A stretch of 64,000 nucleotides of DNA, taken from Actinoplanes sp. TBRC 11911. Its GTDB lineage: Bacteria; Actinomycetota; Actinomycetes; Mycobacteriales; Micromonosporaceae. The notes beneath the pieces were generated by a model that was given only the letters and a program-made list of their open reading frames with translations, ran no database searches and was not told the origin of the DNA. Each line of letters begins with the position of its first letter. Within the stretch, counting starts at the first letter, position 1. Where the stretch lies: the NCBI RefSeq assembly GCF_012933445.1, contig NZ_JABBNC010000006.1:62001-126000 (forward strand). The letters run 5' to 3'. A program made the translations under genes and the position numbers. Positions 34,059 to 42,341 of the stretch are shown here, piece after piece.

Positions 34059-34637
34059 ATGTCCATCGCCGAGCCCGTACGCGAAAAGGGCCGCCGCACC
34101 CGAACCCACATCCTGACCAGCGCTATGGCCCTCTTCGCCCGGGACGGCCTGGAAGCGGTGAGTGTGGCGAACATCGCCCGCGACGCCGGGGTCTTCCCGC
34201 ACCAGATCACGTACTACTTCGGTTCCAAGGATGGCCTGTTCGTGCACGCGGCGCTGGGTTCGCTGATGCGCGAGGCGCTCCGGCTCGAGCCGCTGGGCCT
34301 GCGGCAACGCACGCCGGAGATGTTCCGGTCGGCGATCTCCCGGGCGGCGCTGGCGATGCGCTCGGTGCCCGGCGCGGTCCAGGCGATGTCGATCAGCCGG
34401 TTCCGGCCCGAGCTGCACCCGGTCGCCGAGAAGCACCTGGAGTTGTTCTTCCGCCGCGCGCAGAGCTACCTGGAGGCGGTGCTGTTGAAGAACGGATGGT
34501 CCATCGACCGTACGCCCGGGGTGGAGACCCGGACGTTCTGGAGTGCGGTGCTGGGCGCCCGCCTGATATCCGAGTCCGGATACGGCGGCACGCCCAGCGA
34601 CATGGATCTGGCAGGGATTTTGACCGTACGCGCTTAG
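34059..34637 (+). CDS. TetR-family transcriptional regulator
   Basis: A 192-residue regulator with an N-terminal helix-turn-helix (about 13-60: RTRTHILTSAMALFARDGLEAVSVANIARDAG, recognition helix FPHQITYYFGSKDGLF) and a C-terminal ligand domain. Architecture resembles TetR_C_33-type proteins. The lack of a ribosome site before ATG 34059 suggests a leaderless transcript. It probably represses itself and the divergent fabF through the palindrome between them. It ends overlapping the convergent NmrA-like gene by 4 nt. Confidence 0.88.
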   Translation: MSIAEPVREKGRRTRTHILTSAMALFARDGLEAVSVANIARDAGVFPHQITYYFGSKDGLFVHAALGSLMREALRLEPLGLRQRTPEMFRSAISRAALAMRSVPGAVQAMSISRFRPELHPVAEKHLELFFRRAQSYLEAVLLKNGWSIDRTPGVETRTFWSAVLGARLISESGYGGTPSDMDLAGILTVRA

Positions 34638-35566
34638 TCGGTCGGAATGGTGTCGGCGTGCAGGCGCAGCCACTCGTCGAAGGTCTGCAACCGGGGGTGG
34701 ATCCGGCGCACCACGTTGAGGTCGCGCTGGCCGAGGAAGTTGTCGGCGAACTCGTCGTAGTACTGGTGCATGTTGCCGCCCTCGTCGTAGCCCAGCGCCC
34801 GGAACGCGTCGGCGGTCAGCGGCCGGTAGACGACGGGCTCGCCGATCGCCCTGGTCAGGCCCTCGGCGATCTGGTTGCCGGTCAGGAACTCGCCGGCGAT
34901 GCCGACCGTCTGCCCGGCGAACTCGTCGCCGCCCTTGAGGATCTGGTACGCCACGGCGCCGATGTCGTCGGACGCGATGCCGGCCAGCGGCGAGTCGCCC
35001 TGCGGCCAGCTCAGCGTCAGCACGCCGTCCTCGTCACGGTTCGCCCGCCAGTTGCCGGCGAGGTTCTCCCAGTAGAAGGTGGTCCGCAGGAACGTGGTCG
35101 GCACACCGGAGGCGCGGAACAGCTCGTCGGCCTCGGCCTTGACGTCGAAGTGCGGCACCTTGAAGCGGCCCTGCAGCGTCGGCATCCGATCGTCCTTGAC
35201 CAGGTCGCGGGTGTCCTCGAAGGTCGACCAGACCACATGCTTCAACCCCGCCCGGCGGGCCGCGTTGGCGAGGTTGGTGGCCTCCTGAAACTCCTTGTCG
35301 GCCGACAGGTGCTCCCAGAAGTTCGTGACGATGAACGCGCCGTGGGCACCCTGGAACGCCCGGACCAGGCTCTCCTCGTCGAAGTTGTTCGCCTCGATCA
35401 CCTCGGCGCCCTGCTTGACTAATTGCTGCGCCCGCTCGGTGGTCGCGTCGCGGGTCAGCGCCCGCACCGCGTAGCCGCCGTACGGATCCGCGAGAATCGC
35501 CCTGGCGAGCCCGCCGCCCTGCTTACCGGTGGCGCCGACGACCGCGATGATCTTCTTCTCACTCAT
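34634..35566 (-). CDS. NmrA-family NAD(P)-binding protein
   Basis: A 310-residue atypical SDR of the NmrA/HSCARG type. The nucleotide loop is VVGATGKQGGGLARAIL, and GLKHVVWSTFEDTRDLV plus FLRTTFYWENLAGN are typical. NmrA-like proteins bind NAD(P) as redox sensors or act as isoflavone-reductase-like enzymes; here neither is proven. The ATG at 35566 is preceded by a plausible AGGAGC. It is monocistronic; its upstream side opens into a repeat island. Confidence 0.87.
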   Translation of the reverse strand: MSEKKIIAVVGATGKQGGGLARAILADPYGGYAVRALTRDATTERAQQLVKQGAEVIEANNFDEESLVRAFQGAHGAFIVTNFWEHLSADKEFQEATNLANAARRAGLKHVVWSTFEDTRDLVKDDRMPTLQGRFKVPHFDVKAEADELFRASGVPTTFLRTTFYWENLAGNWRANRDEDGVLTLSWPQGDSPLAGIASDDIGAVAYQILKGGDEFAGQTVGIAGEFLTGNQIAEGLTRAIGEPVVYRPLTADAFRALGYDEGGNMHQYYDEFADNFLGQRDLNVVRRIHPRLQTFDEWLRLHADTIPTD

Positions 35567-35746
35567 GACGTGCTCCTCGTCTTGGTTTCACCGATACGCT
35601 AAGTCGTCCCTTTCAAATTTGTACGATGTCGGCAATCACAGCGGGTATTGTCTATATAAGCGTCTTGGCTGCTCAGAGCGTCTTGATCTTCGCGGATGTA
35701 TGCGCAGCGTCACTTGTGTGCGCAATGTTTGACGGGGTTGCAACCG

Positions 35747-35758
35747 GTACCCGGGTAC
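35747..35758. promoter_or_regulatory. GTACCCGGGTAC palindrome upstream of MerR-like remnant
   Basis: A perfect 12-bp palindrome 17 nt before the ATG at 35776, with TTGACG at 35729-35734 as a possible -35 box. This resembles the dyad in a MerR-type promoter, although no convincing -10 box follows. It may be what is left of the regulated promoter of the damaged gene. Confidence 0.4.
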
Positions 35759-35775
35759 GGGCTTACCGCGGGTTC

Positions 35776-36042
35776 ATGGCTTTCGTGGTTCCGGATGCGT
35801 GCACGTTGCCGACGGCGGAGCGGCCGTTGCGGCTGGCGGAGTTCGACTCGCTTTTCGCGTCTACGGACCTGCGGCAGCACGCCCTCGCCAAGATCGCCAA
35901 GATCGCCAAGATCGACCGGAAGATCGCCGACCTCACCGCGATGCGCGGCACGCTCACCCAGCTCGTCGAGGCGCGCTGCGAGAGTCTCACCCACTGCACC
36001 TGCCCCGACTGCCCGATCCCCTTCTCGACAATCGGGACATAA
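35776..36042 (+). pseudogene. Chimeric remnant: small LPTAERPLR protein joined to MerR C-terminus
   Basis: The 88-residue ORF joins two unrelated halves. Its start, VPDACTLPTAERPLRLAEFDSLFAS, resembles small actinobacterial proteins often encoded next to MerR regulators. The second half, LAKIAKIAKIDRKIADLTAMRGTLTQLVEA, then CESLTHCTCPDCPIP, looks like the C-terminal dimerisation and metal-binding end of a MerR-family regulator. The junction is at a 9-bp repeat encoding AKIAKIAKI. The simplest reading is a deletion that fused two neighbouring genes and removed the DNA-binding domain. The family assignments are from memory of sequence style. Confidence 0.5.
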
Positions 36043-36117
36043 CGGCCGGGTGCGGCGACGTGGGGGGTGGTCGTCGGCGACGCGATGTGCCGCGCGCGGG
36101 GCAATTCCGGCTGAAGC

Positions 36118-36236
36118 GCTCGAGCCCGGCTCAGGCCAGGCTCATCGCCCTCGCCACCCGGTTCAGGCCAGGCTCATCGCCGTCGGCGCCCGGCTCAGGC
36201 CAGCCTCATCGCCGTCGGCGCCCGGCTCATCGGCGG
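36118..36236. repeat. Degenerate 30-36-bp GGCTCAGGCCAGGCTCATCGCC repeats
   Basis: Three to four imperfect units containing variants of GGCTCAGGCCAGGCTCATCG, joined by CCGTCGGCGCCC, lie directly before element C. No coding potential. With element C they fill the 450 bp between the MerR-like remnant and the DUF1737 gene. Confidence 0.6.
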
Positions 36237-36240
36237 AACA

Positions 36241-36445
36241 GCTCCACGATGTGGGACAAGCGTCCGATGTACGGGATCGGCGACCACATCGTGGCAGCGA
36301 GTCCACAATGTGGGATCAGTGTCCACTATGGATACTCTTTCCTCCCGTCTTGTGGCTTTTGTTCGACCGATTTTGCCGTCCTGACGGAGACCTTGGAGAG
36401 TTGTGGCTCGTATGTGGGCGCAAGTCTCCAAGGTCTCCATAATGT
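36241..36445 (+). repeat. Interspersed phased-dyad/hairpin element, copy C (diverged)
   Basis: Dyad-like sites begin at 36243, 36263, 36283, 36302, 36322 and 36343 (spacings 20, 20, 19, 20, 21); the one at 36302 is nearly ideal (TCCACAATGTGGGA). The hairpin arms are 36386-36402 (GGAGACCTTGGAGAGTT) and 36422-36438 with one mismatch and the same 19-nt loop. Compared with copy B, stem positions 2, 3 and 4 all differ, and each change is compensated on the other arm. The left flank shared by A, B and D is absent. The two trailing sites are not clear. Confidence 0.82.
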
Positions 36446-36492
36446 CCAGAGCCGGCCGACAGCGAGGCTGGGCGGACGGGCAGAATGCGGTT

Positions 36493-36693
36493 GTGTCTGA
36501 TCTTGCGCAGCCGTTGAGGTATCGACTTATCACGGGTCCGGACGACGCCGAGTTCTGTGCTCGTGTCAGTAGCCTGCTGGAGCAGGGCTACCGCCTGCAC
36601 GGGTCGCCCGCACTGACCTTCGACGGGCAGCGGGTCGTCGCCGCTCAAGCCCTGGTCCTGCCGGAGCCGGAGAGTGCGCCGCCGGCAAGATGA
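36493..36693 (+). CDS. DUF1737-domain small protein
   Basis: A 66-residue protein, almost all of it the DUF1737 domain: PLRYRLITGPDDAEFCARVSSLLEQGYRLHGSPALTFDG followed by VVAAQALV. The start is GTG at 36493; the frame is open further upstream, but that part lies within repeat element C. The family is small, cytoplasmic and of unknown function. The MFS gene follows on the same strand, separated by a 15-bp minisatellite. Confidence 0.75.
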   Translation: MSDLAQPLRYRLITGPDDAEFCARVSSLLEQGYRLHGSPALTFDGQRVVAAQALVLPEPESAPPAR

Positions 36694-36873
36694 GCCATGG
36701 GGCGCACCGAATCGATCCGGTTACGCCAGACCGTCGCGCCTTCGGGCGTCCGGCCCACCGCACCGGCCCACTTCGTCCGGTCGTGTCGCGGCGCCGCCGG
36801 GGTGATCAGCGCGCGGCCCGCATCAGCGCGGCGCCCCGGCCCGCCCGGATCGGCGCGGCGAGGATCGGCGCAG

Positions 36874-36922
36874 CCCAGAACGGCGCAGCCCAGAACGGCG
36901 CAGCCCAGAACGGCGCTGCTCG
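36874..36922. repeat. 15-bp minisatellite upstream of MFS gene
   Basis: Three direct copies of a 15-bp unit, CGGCGCAGCCCAGAA, precede the MFS gene. Because 15 is a multiple of three, the MFS frame stays open through it and could misleadingly extend the protein with QPRTA repeats. Confidence 0.65.
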
Positions 36923-36996
36923 GTGCCCGCGTCCCGGAAAGAGGGCGGCGCACGTCCATGGTCGATCGCTGGCGGCTGATCGTGGTAGAGAATGCC

Positions 36997-38193
36997 ATGA
37001 GCTTCGGGAAGCCGGGCGCGCAGCGCGCTCTCATCGCCGCCGTTCAGGTGCTCGGTCTGGCCGTGTGGTTCTCCGCGTCCGCGGTGGTTCCGGCGTTGCG
37101 TGCGTCGTGGCACATCAGCGAGACGGCGTCGGTGTGGCTGACCGCGTCGGTGCAGCTGGGGTTCGTGGCCGGCGCGATCACCTCGACCGCGCTGAACCTC
37201 GCCGACCGGGTGCGCGCGCATCTGCTGATGGCGGTCTGCGCGCTGCTCGCGGCGGCCTGCACCGGTGTCTTCGCGCTCGCCGTCGACGGGCTGGCGAGTG
37301 CGATCCCGCTGCGGTTCCTCACCGGTGTGTTCCTCGCCGGCGTGTACCCGGTGGGCATGAAGCTTACCGGCTCGTGGGCGCCGCCGGCGCGGCGTGGCCT
37401 GGCGTTCGGCGTGATGATCGGCGCGCTCACCCTCGGGTCCGCGCTGCCGCACCTGATCAGCGGCCTGGGTGACCTGCCGTGGCGGGGCGTGATGAGCGCG
37501 GCGGCCGGGTGCGCGGTGCTGGGCGCGCTGGTGGCGGTGACGCTGGTCCGGGAGGGTCCGCAGTTCGCGCAGGGGACACCGCCGAAGCCGCACCCACGGT
37601 ACGCGCTGGCCATGTTCGGGCAGCGTGGTCCCCGGCTGGTGAACGTCGCCTACTTCGGCCACATGTGGGAGCTGTACGCGCTCTGGACCTGGCTGCCGAG
37701 TTACCTGATCGCGGGGCACGCCGGCGCGCACGTCGACCTGCTCTCGTTCATCGCGATCGGCCTCGCCGGGGTGGCCGGATGCCTGGCCGGCGGGTGGGCG
37801 GCGGACCGTTTCGGCCGGCCCCGGGCGGCGGTCACCGCGCTCGTGGTCAGCGGCGCGTGCTGCGTGGTGTCGCCGTTGTTCTTCACCGCCCCGATGAATG
37901 TTGTCGTGCTGCTCGCCGTCGTCTGGGGCGCGGCGGTGATCGCGGACTCCGGCGTCTTCTCCACGTCGCTGAGCGAGGTCGCCGACAAGCGCTACGTCGG
38001 GACGGCATTGACCGCGCAGACCGCGATCGGGTTCGCCCTGACCGTCGTCACCATCCAGCTTGTGCCCGTGCTGGCCGACGCGGTCGGCTGGCGCTGGGCG
38101 TTCTGGCTGCTGGTCCCCGGCCCGGTGGTGGGCGCGCTGGCGATGGGCGCGTTCGGCCGCGAACGCGCCCGGCTGGCCGTCGCCAACGCCTGA
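36997..38193 (+). CDS. Major facilitator superfamily transporter
   Basis: A transporter of about 398 residues with twelve hydrophobic helices. The loop 2-3 signature is degenerate (LNLADRVRAHLLM), but the domain-2 equivalent GGWAADRFGRPRAAVT is clear. HISETASVWLTASVQLGFVAGAI and LTGVFLAGVYPVGMKL resemble the CynX/NimT-like and nitrate/sulfonate-type MFS groups. Substrate unknown. Two starts are possible: ATG 36997 (used, close to helix 1) and ATG 36958 (adds 13 residues). The gene end, with its stop, is partly repeated twice just downstream. Confidence 0.87.
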   Translation: MSFGKPGAQRALIAAVQVLGLAVWFSASAVVPALRASWHISETASVWLTASVQLGFVAGAITSTALNLADRVRAHLLMAVCALLAAACTGVFALAVDGLASAIPLRFLTGVFLAGVYPVGMKLTGSWAPPARRGLAFGVMIGALTLGSALPHLISGLGDLPWRGVMSAAAGCAVLGALVAVTLVREGPQFAQGTPPKPHPRYALAMFGQRGPRLVNVAYFGHMWELYALWTWLPSYLIAGHAGAHVDLLSFIAIGLAGVAGCLAGGWAADRFGRPRAAVTALVVSGACCVVSPLFFTAPMNVVVLLAVVWGAAVIADSGVFSTSLSEVADKRYVGTALTAQTAIGFALTVVTIQLVPVLADAVGWRWAFWLLVPGPVVGALAMGAFGRERARLAVANA

Positions 38194-38256
38194 AAGCGCA
38201 CGGCCGACGGTCGCCAACGCCTGGAAGGGCGAGGCCGGCGGTCGCCAACGCCTGAG
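38180..38256. repeat. 31-bp tandem repeat of the MFS gene end
   Basis: TCGCCAACGCCTG, which encodes the last residues and stop of the MFS gene, recurs at 38180, 38211 and 38242 at a 31-bp period with related linkers. The duplicated copies lie between the MFS stop and the convergent lipid kinase end. Confidence 0.7.
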
Positions 38257-38265
38257 CGGGCCCGG

Positions 38266-39204
38266 TTAGCGGTCGTGCGCGTCCGGCGGGGCCATCACCC
38301 GCAGCGCGTTCGCGGCGAGGCCGATCCGCAGCGGCGTGTGGCCGGCCGGCTCGCCGTCCACCTCGACGCGCGCCGGCCGGTCGGTCTCCAGCCACAGCTC
38401 CCCCACCGCGAGGAACGGCTCCTCGCGCAAGGTGCGGCGCGGGCCGGTCGCCGCGTTGCGGGCCGTCTCGCGCAGCAGCGTGCGGCGTGACGGGCCGCCG
38501 ACCGGGTACGCGATCAGCAGCCGGTCGTCCGCGTCGGCGTCGCCGGTGATCGGGCGTCCCGCGTGGAAGCCGCCGTTCGCCACGTACACCTGGTGGCTCA
38601 CGAACACGTGCTGCCGCTCGCCGGTGCGGACCGTCACGCGCAGCGGCCGGTGCCCGCCGAGCAGTCCGAGCGCGGTCAGCGGATAAGCGTACCGGCCCAG
38701 CACCCGCTTCAGCGGCGGCGGCGCCTTGCGCATCACCTCCGCGGACAGGCCGATCCCGACGTGGTTCGTGAACGCCACGTCGCCGGCCAGCCCGAGGTCC
38801 AGATCGATCACCTTGCCGCCGGCGAGCGTCGCGACCGCCGCGTCCAGGTCGAGCGGAATCCCGGCCGTACGCGCGAAATTGTTGGTGGTGCCCAGCGGCA
38901 GCAAGCCCATCGCGACGTCCCGGTGGGCCAGCAGCCGCGCCGCCGTGCTGATGGTGCCATCGCCGCCGCCCGCGATCAACAGATCAGGACCCTTGTCGAT
39001 GGCCGCCGCCAGGACTCTCTCCAACTCTTCGGGCTTTTCCACGCCGTACGCGGAAAGCAGCTCGAAACCCGCGGCAGTGACCTTGGCGCGGGTTTGTTCG
39101 TAGAGCACCCGGCCTCGGCGCGAATGGGCGTTGACCACGAGGATCGCGCGGCGGTCCCGGCGGATGGCGTCGGTGAGCTGCTGCTTGGTCCGCATCCGCG
39201 ACAT
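38266..39204 (-). CDS. Diacylglycerol/lipid kinase family protein
   Basis: A 312-residue DAGK-catalytic-domain protein of the YegS/DgkB type. The ATP-binding core is LLIAGGGDGTISTAARLL, followed by MGLLPLGTTNNFARTAGIPLD and DLGLAGDVAFTNHVGIGLSAEV. The C-terminal half has the beta-sandwich with VEVDGEPAGHTPLRI. It would phosphorylate diacylglycerol, sphingoid or another lipid at the membrane. The start at ATG 39204 (MSRMRTKQQ) is preferred. A PhoD-type phosphatase gene ends 10 nt upstream on the same strand, so the two may be co-transcribed. Confidence 0.9.
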   Translation of the reverse strand: MSRMRTKQQLTDAIRRDRRAILVVNAHSRRGRVLYEQTRAKVTAAGFELLSAYGVEKPEELERVLAAAIDKGPDLLIAGGGDGTISTAARLLAHRDVAMGLLPLGTTNNFARTAGIPLDLDAAVATLAGGKVIDLDLGLAGDVAFTNHVGIGLSAEVMRKAPPPLKRVLGRYAYPLTALGLLGGHRPLRVTVRTGERQHVFVSHQVYVANGGFHAGRPITGDADADDRLLIAYPVGGPSRRTLLRETARNAATGPRRTLREEPFLAVGELWLETDRPARVEVDGEPAGHTPLRIGLAANALRVMAPPDAHDR

Positions 39205-39214
39205 TGTCGCAGTT

Positions 39215-40756
39215 TCACCCGGCCTGCAGCATCGACCTTCCGCTTTCCACCACGTACGCCGCGGAGGTCGTGACCGGCGTGCGGCGGACATCGATCGTCT
39301 CGACCGTACGCACGTCGGTGTGCCACGCCGACTTCGTGACTGTGCAGCGCAGGTAGCCGCGGCGCGACCCGTCGAAGTAGCGGACGTGCGGGTTGAGCGT
39401 CGGGTTGAGCGCCTTCAGCGGCGCGTCGAACGCGATCGGGAAGTCCGAGCTGACCGAGGTGGCGGTGAACTCGACAGCGACCGGCGCCAGGTCCGGGCGG
39501 TCGAAGTCGGTGCGCAGCTCGCTGAACCAGGTGGAGTGGATGTCGCCGGCCAGCACGACCGGGTTGGCCACGCGCGCGTTCTGCAGATGGGTGAGCAGCC
39601 GGGTGCGCTGCGGTGCGTAGCCGTCCCACTGGTCGAGGTTCGCGACGATCGGCGGAACCGGGTTGCCGGTCGGGTTCGGGAACTTGATCCGGCTCATCAT
39701 GACCTGCTGCGCGATGACGTTCCAGCGGGCCGGCGAGTGGTCGAGGCCGGCGCGCAGCCAGCGCTCCTGGTCCTCGCCGGTGAGGGTGCCGGCGGTGTTC
39801 GCGGTGCCGGCTTCCGCGAGGCCGAAGTCGCCGGGGAAGCCGCCCGGCTGGTCGGTACGGTACTGGCGGGTGTCGAGCACGTTGAGGCGCAGCAGCCGTC
39901 CGAAGTCGAACCGCCGGAAGATCCGCAGGTCGGCCGAGCCGGGGCGCAGGTCGGCCCGGATCGGCATGTGCTCGTAGTAGGCCTGGTACGCGGCGGCGCG
40001 CTGCTTTTTGAAGGCGGCGACTGTCTGGTTCCGGGCGCCGGTGTCGTCGATCTCGTCGACCAGCCCGGCGTAGTTGTTCTCGGTCTCGTGGTCGTCCCAG
40101 GTGACGATCCACGGGACCATCGCGTGGGCCTTCTGCAGCGCCGGGTCACCCTTGTACTGGGCGTGCCGGGCGCGGTAGTCGTCGAGCGTGACGAGCTGGT
40201 CGAGCCCCGGGGTCTGCGGCGTGGTGTGGTTGCGGTCGGCGAAGCGGCTGCTCGGGTCGTACTCGTAGATGTAGTCGCCGAGGTGCAGCACCACGTCGAG
40301 GTCTTCGTCGGCGAGCCCCCAGTAGGCGGGCCAGTAGCCGTTCTGGAAGTCCTGGCAGTTCACGATGCCGAACCGCAGGCGGCTGCCCGGCGCGGTCCTG
40401 GTCCGGCCGACCGGGCTGATCTCGCCGAGCGCCCGGAAGCGGTAGAAGTATTCGCATCCCTCGTCGAGGCCGCGCGCGTCGACGTGCACGGAGTGGGCGA
40501 GCTCTCGTCTCGCCGTCGTGCGGCCGTGCTTCTCGATGTGCCGGAAGCGCTCGTCGCGGGCGACCTGCCACTCCACCTCGACCCGGCTGTTCAGGTGCCG
40601 GCCCATCAGGCGGGTCCACAGGATGACGGCGTGGGGCAGCGGGTCGCCGCTCGCGACACCGAGCGGGAAGACGTTGGTGTCGCTCCGCGTGGCCGGGAGC
40701 GCGGCGGCTCCGCTGGCTAAGGCGGCGGTGGCGAGGACTTGGCGTCGAGTTGGCAC
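39215..40756 (-). CDS. PhoD-family alkaline phosphatase/phosphodiesterase (Tat-exported)
   Basis: A 513-residue PhoD-type metallophosphatase. The N-terminus MPTRRQVLATAALASGAAAL is a twin-arginine signal. The N-terminal Fn3-like domain (FPLGVASGDPLPHAVILWTRL) is followed by the metallophosphatase core with LHLGDYIYEY, IVTWDDHETENNYAG and VVLAGDIHSTWFSEL, which supply the Fe/Ca ligands. These enzymes release phosphate from mono- and diesters outside the cell and are often phosphate-regulated; no clear PHO box was identified. It diverges from a methyltransferase gene 125 nt away. Confidence 0.92.
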   Translation of the reverse strand: MPTRRQVLATAALASGAAALPATRSDTNVFPLGVASGDPLPHAVILWTRLMGRHLNSRVEVEWQVARDERFRHIEKHGRTTARRELAHSVHVDARGLDEGCEYFYRFRALGEISPVGRTRTAPGSRLRFGIVNCQDFQNGYWPAYWGLADEDLDVVLHLGDYIYEYDPSSRFADRNHTTPQTPGLDQLVTLDDYRARHAQYKGDPALQKAHAMVPWIVTWDDHETENNYAGLVDEIDDTGARNQTVAAFKKQRAAAYQAYYEHMPIRADLRPGSADLRIFRRFDFGRLLRLNVLDTRQYRTDQPGGFPGDFGLAEAGTANTAGTLTGEDQERWLRAGLDHSPARWNVIAQQVMMSRIKFPNPTGNPVPPIVANLDQWDGYAPQRTRLLTHLQNARVANPVVLAGDIHSTWFSELRTDFDRPDLAPVAVEFTATSVSSDFPIAFDAPLKALNPTLNPHVRYFDGSRRGYLRCTVTKSAWHTDVRTVETIDVRRTPVTTSAAYVVESGRSMLQAG

Positions 40757-40881
40757 GGCGGACTCCCCCGGTGTTTGGTCCTGTGTCGACGGTCACTGTG
40801 GTGGCACTCGGTGACGATACGGCGACGCGCGCCCAACATATAGATGGCGATGGAAAATACCCCTCGCCTAGTCTGCGGATC

Positions 40882-41520
40882 ATGGACCGGTTGAGTGAGC
40901 AGCGGGAGTATTACCGGCAGCGGGCACCGGAGTATGACGAGTGGTGGCAGGCCCGGGGGCGGTACGCGAAATCCCCGTCGGAGGAGGCGAAGTGGTTCGC
41001 CGACGTCGACGAGGTGACGCGGGCGCTGGATTCGTTCGGGCCGGGCGGGGATGTGCTCGAGCTGGCCGCGGGTACGGGGTGGTGGACGGCGCGGCTGGCT
41101 CGGCAGGCCTCACGCGTGACCGCCGTCGATGCCGCTCCTGAGGCATTGGCGATCAACCGAGCGCGCACTTCTGGAAATGTCGTATATGTTCAGGCGGACC
41201 TTTTCGAGTGGGAGCCGCCCGCCGACGGGTTCGACGTCGTGTTCTTCGCCTATTGGCTGTCGCACGTCCCGGCCGATCGGCTCGCCGCGTTCCAGCGGAA
41301 GGTCAGCGCGGCGCTGCGTCCCGGCGGCCGGATCTTCCTGATCGACAGCTACCACCACGAGCGGCTCCCGGACGATCGCCAGCAGCGGGAGCTCAACGAC
41401 GGGCGCCGCTTCGAGGTGGTCAAACGGTATTGGCAGCCAGCCGAGCTCCGGGCCTTACCCGGCTGGGACCTCACGGCGCATGTGACCGCGAACCGGCACA
41501 TCATCTACGCGACGACGTAG
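40882..41520 (+). CDS. SAM-dependent methyltransferase
   Basis: A 212-residue class I methyltransferase. Motif I is VLELAAGTGWWTARLA, motif II is VTAVDAAPEAL, and VVYVQADLFEWEPP and FDVVFFAYWLSHVP follow. The N-terminal EQREYYRQRAPEYDEWW is typical of small-molecule (Methyltransf_25-type) enzymes. Substrate unknown. The ATG at 40882 matches these homologous starts. It is convergent with the enoyl-CoA hydratase gene, 4 nt apart. Confidence 0.88.
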   Translation: MDRLSEQREYYRQRAPEYDEWWQARGRYAKSPSEEAKWFADVDEVTRALDSFGPGGDVLELAAGTGWWTARLARQASRVTAVDAAPEALAINRARTSGNVVYVQADLFEWEPPADGFDVVFFAYWLSHVPADRLAAFQRKVSAALRPGGRIFLIDSYHHERLPDDRQQRELNDGRRFEVVKRYWQPAELRALPGWDLTAHVTANRHIIYATT

Positions 41521-41524
41521 CGAC

Positions 41525-42307
41525 TCATCGCCAGTGGGGCTTGCGCTTCGCGACGAAAGCGCGGACGCCCTCCCGGCGGTCCTCCGAGAAAACCGTGGCG
41601 CGCCACGCGGAGTCCTCGATGTCGAGGCCCGCGGGCAGATCGACGTCGAGGCCGCGCCGCAGCGCGTTGCGGGCGTTCGCGACCGCGACCGGAGAGTTGG
41701 CGGCGATCCGCTCGGCCAGCTCGGTCGCCGCCGTTCGCGCGTCGCCGGCCGGGACGAGCCGGTCGACCAGGCCCAGCCGCAGCGCCTCGGCCGCCGGGAC
41801 GTGCCGGCCGGTGAGGATCAGGTCGGCCGCGATGCCGTAACCGGCCCGGCGCGGCAACAGCTGTGTCCCGCCGCCGCCCGGCACGATGCCGACCGTCACC
41901 TCGGGGAGGCCGACCACGGCGGTCTCGTCGGCGACGATCAGGTCGCAGTTGAGCGCCAGCTCGAAGCCGCCGCCGAGCGCGTAGCCGTGCAGGGCCGCGA
42001 CGGACGGCACCGGCATTTCCCGGATGGCGGTGAAGGCGCGCCGGAAGACGAGGCGCTGCGTCATGAACTCGGCGTCGGTGAGCGTGTGGCGCTCCTTGAG
42101 GTCCGCGCCCACGCAGAAGGCGTCCGGCGCGCTGGAGGTCAGGACGACCGCTCGGGCTCGGGTGGCGTCCACCGCGGCGGCCACCGTCGTCAGTTGCTCG
42201 GCCATCGCGGTGGAGATCGCGCGCCGGTTCAGCCGGATCTCGGCGATCGGCCCGTGGCCGGACAGTTCCACATCGGCGGGCTGGTCGCCCCTTCGCGCGT
42301 CGGCCAT
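41525..42307 (-). CDS. Enoyl-CoA hydratase/isomerase family protein
   Basis: A 260-residue crotonase. The oxyanion-hole strands are AFCVGADLKER and GYALGGGFELALNCD; the conserved IVADETAVVGLPEVTVGIVPGGGGTQLLPRRAG contains the glutamate position of hydratases, and AEALRLGLVDRLVP follows. The short C-terminus ends FVAKRKPHW. It probably acts in fatty-acid or branched-chain acid degradation. The start ATG 42307 gives the right length. It diverges from the alcohol dehydrogenase gene 34 nt away. Confidence 0.9.
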   Translation of the reverse strand: MADARRGDQPADVELSGHGPIAEIRLNRRAISTAMAEQLTTVAAAVDATRARAVVLTSSAPDAFCVGADLKERHTLTDAEFMTQRLVFRRAFTAIREMPVPSVAALHGYALGGGFELALNCDLIVADETAVVGLPEVTVGIVPGGGGTQLLPRRAGYGIAADLILTGRHVPAAEALRLGLVDRLVPAGDARTAATELAERIAANSPVAVANARNALRRGLDVDLPAGLDIEDSAWRATVFSEDRREGVRAFVAKRKPHWR

Positions 42308-42341
42308 CCCGTCTCCTTGCGTCAAGTGATTTGCTGTCGTT

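Noticed and set aside
36243..36360. 20-bp-spaced sites considered as CRISPR or simple tandem repeat
   Set aside because: Repeat bases vary while phase is kept, there are no spacers, and the arrangement recurs with a hairpin; it fits neither class.
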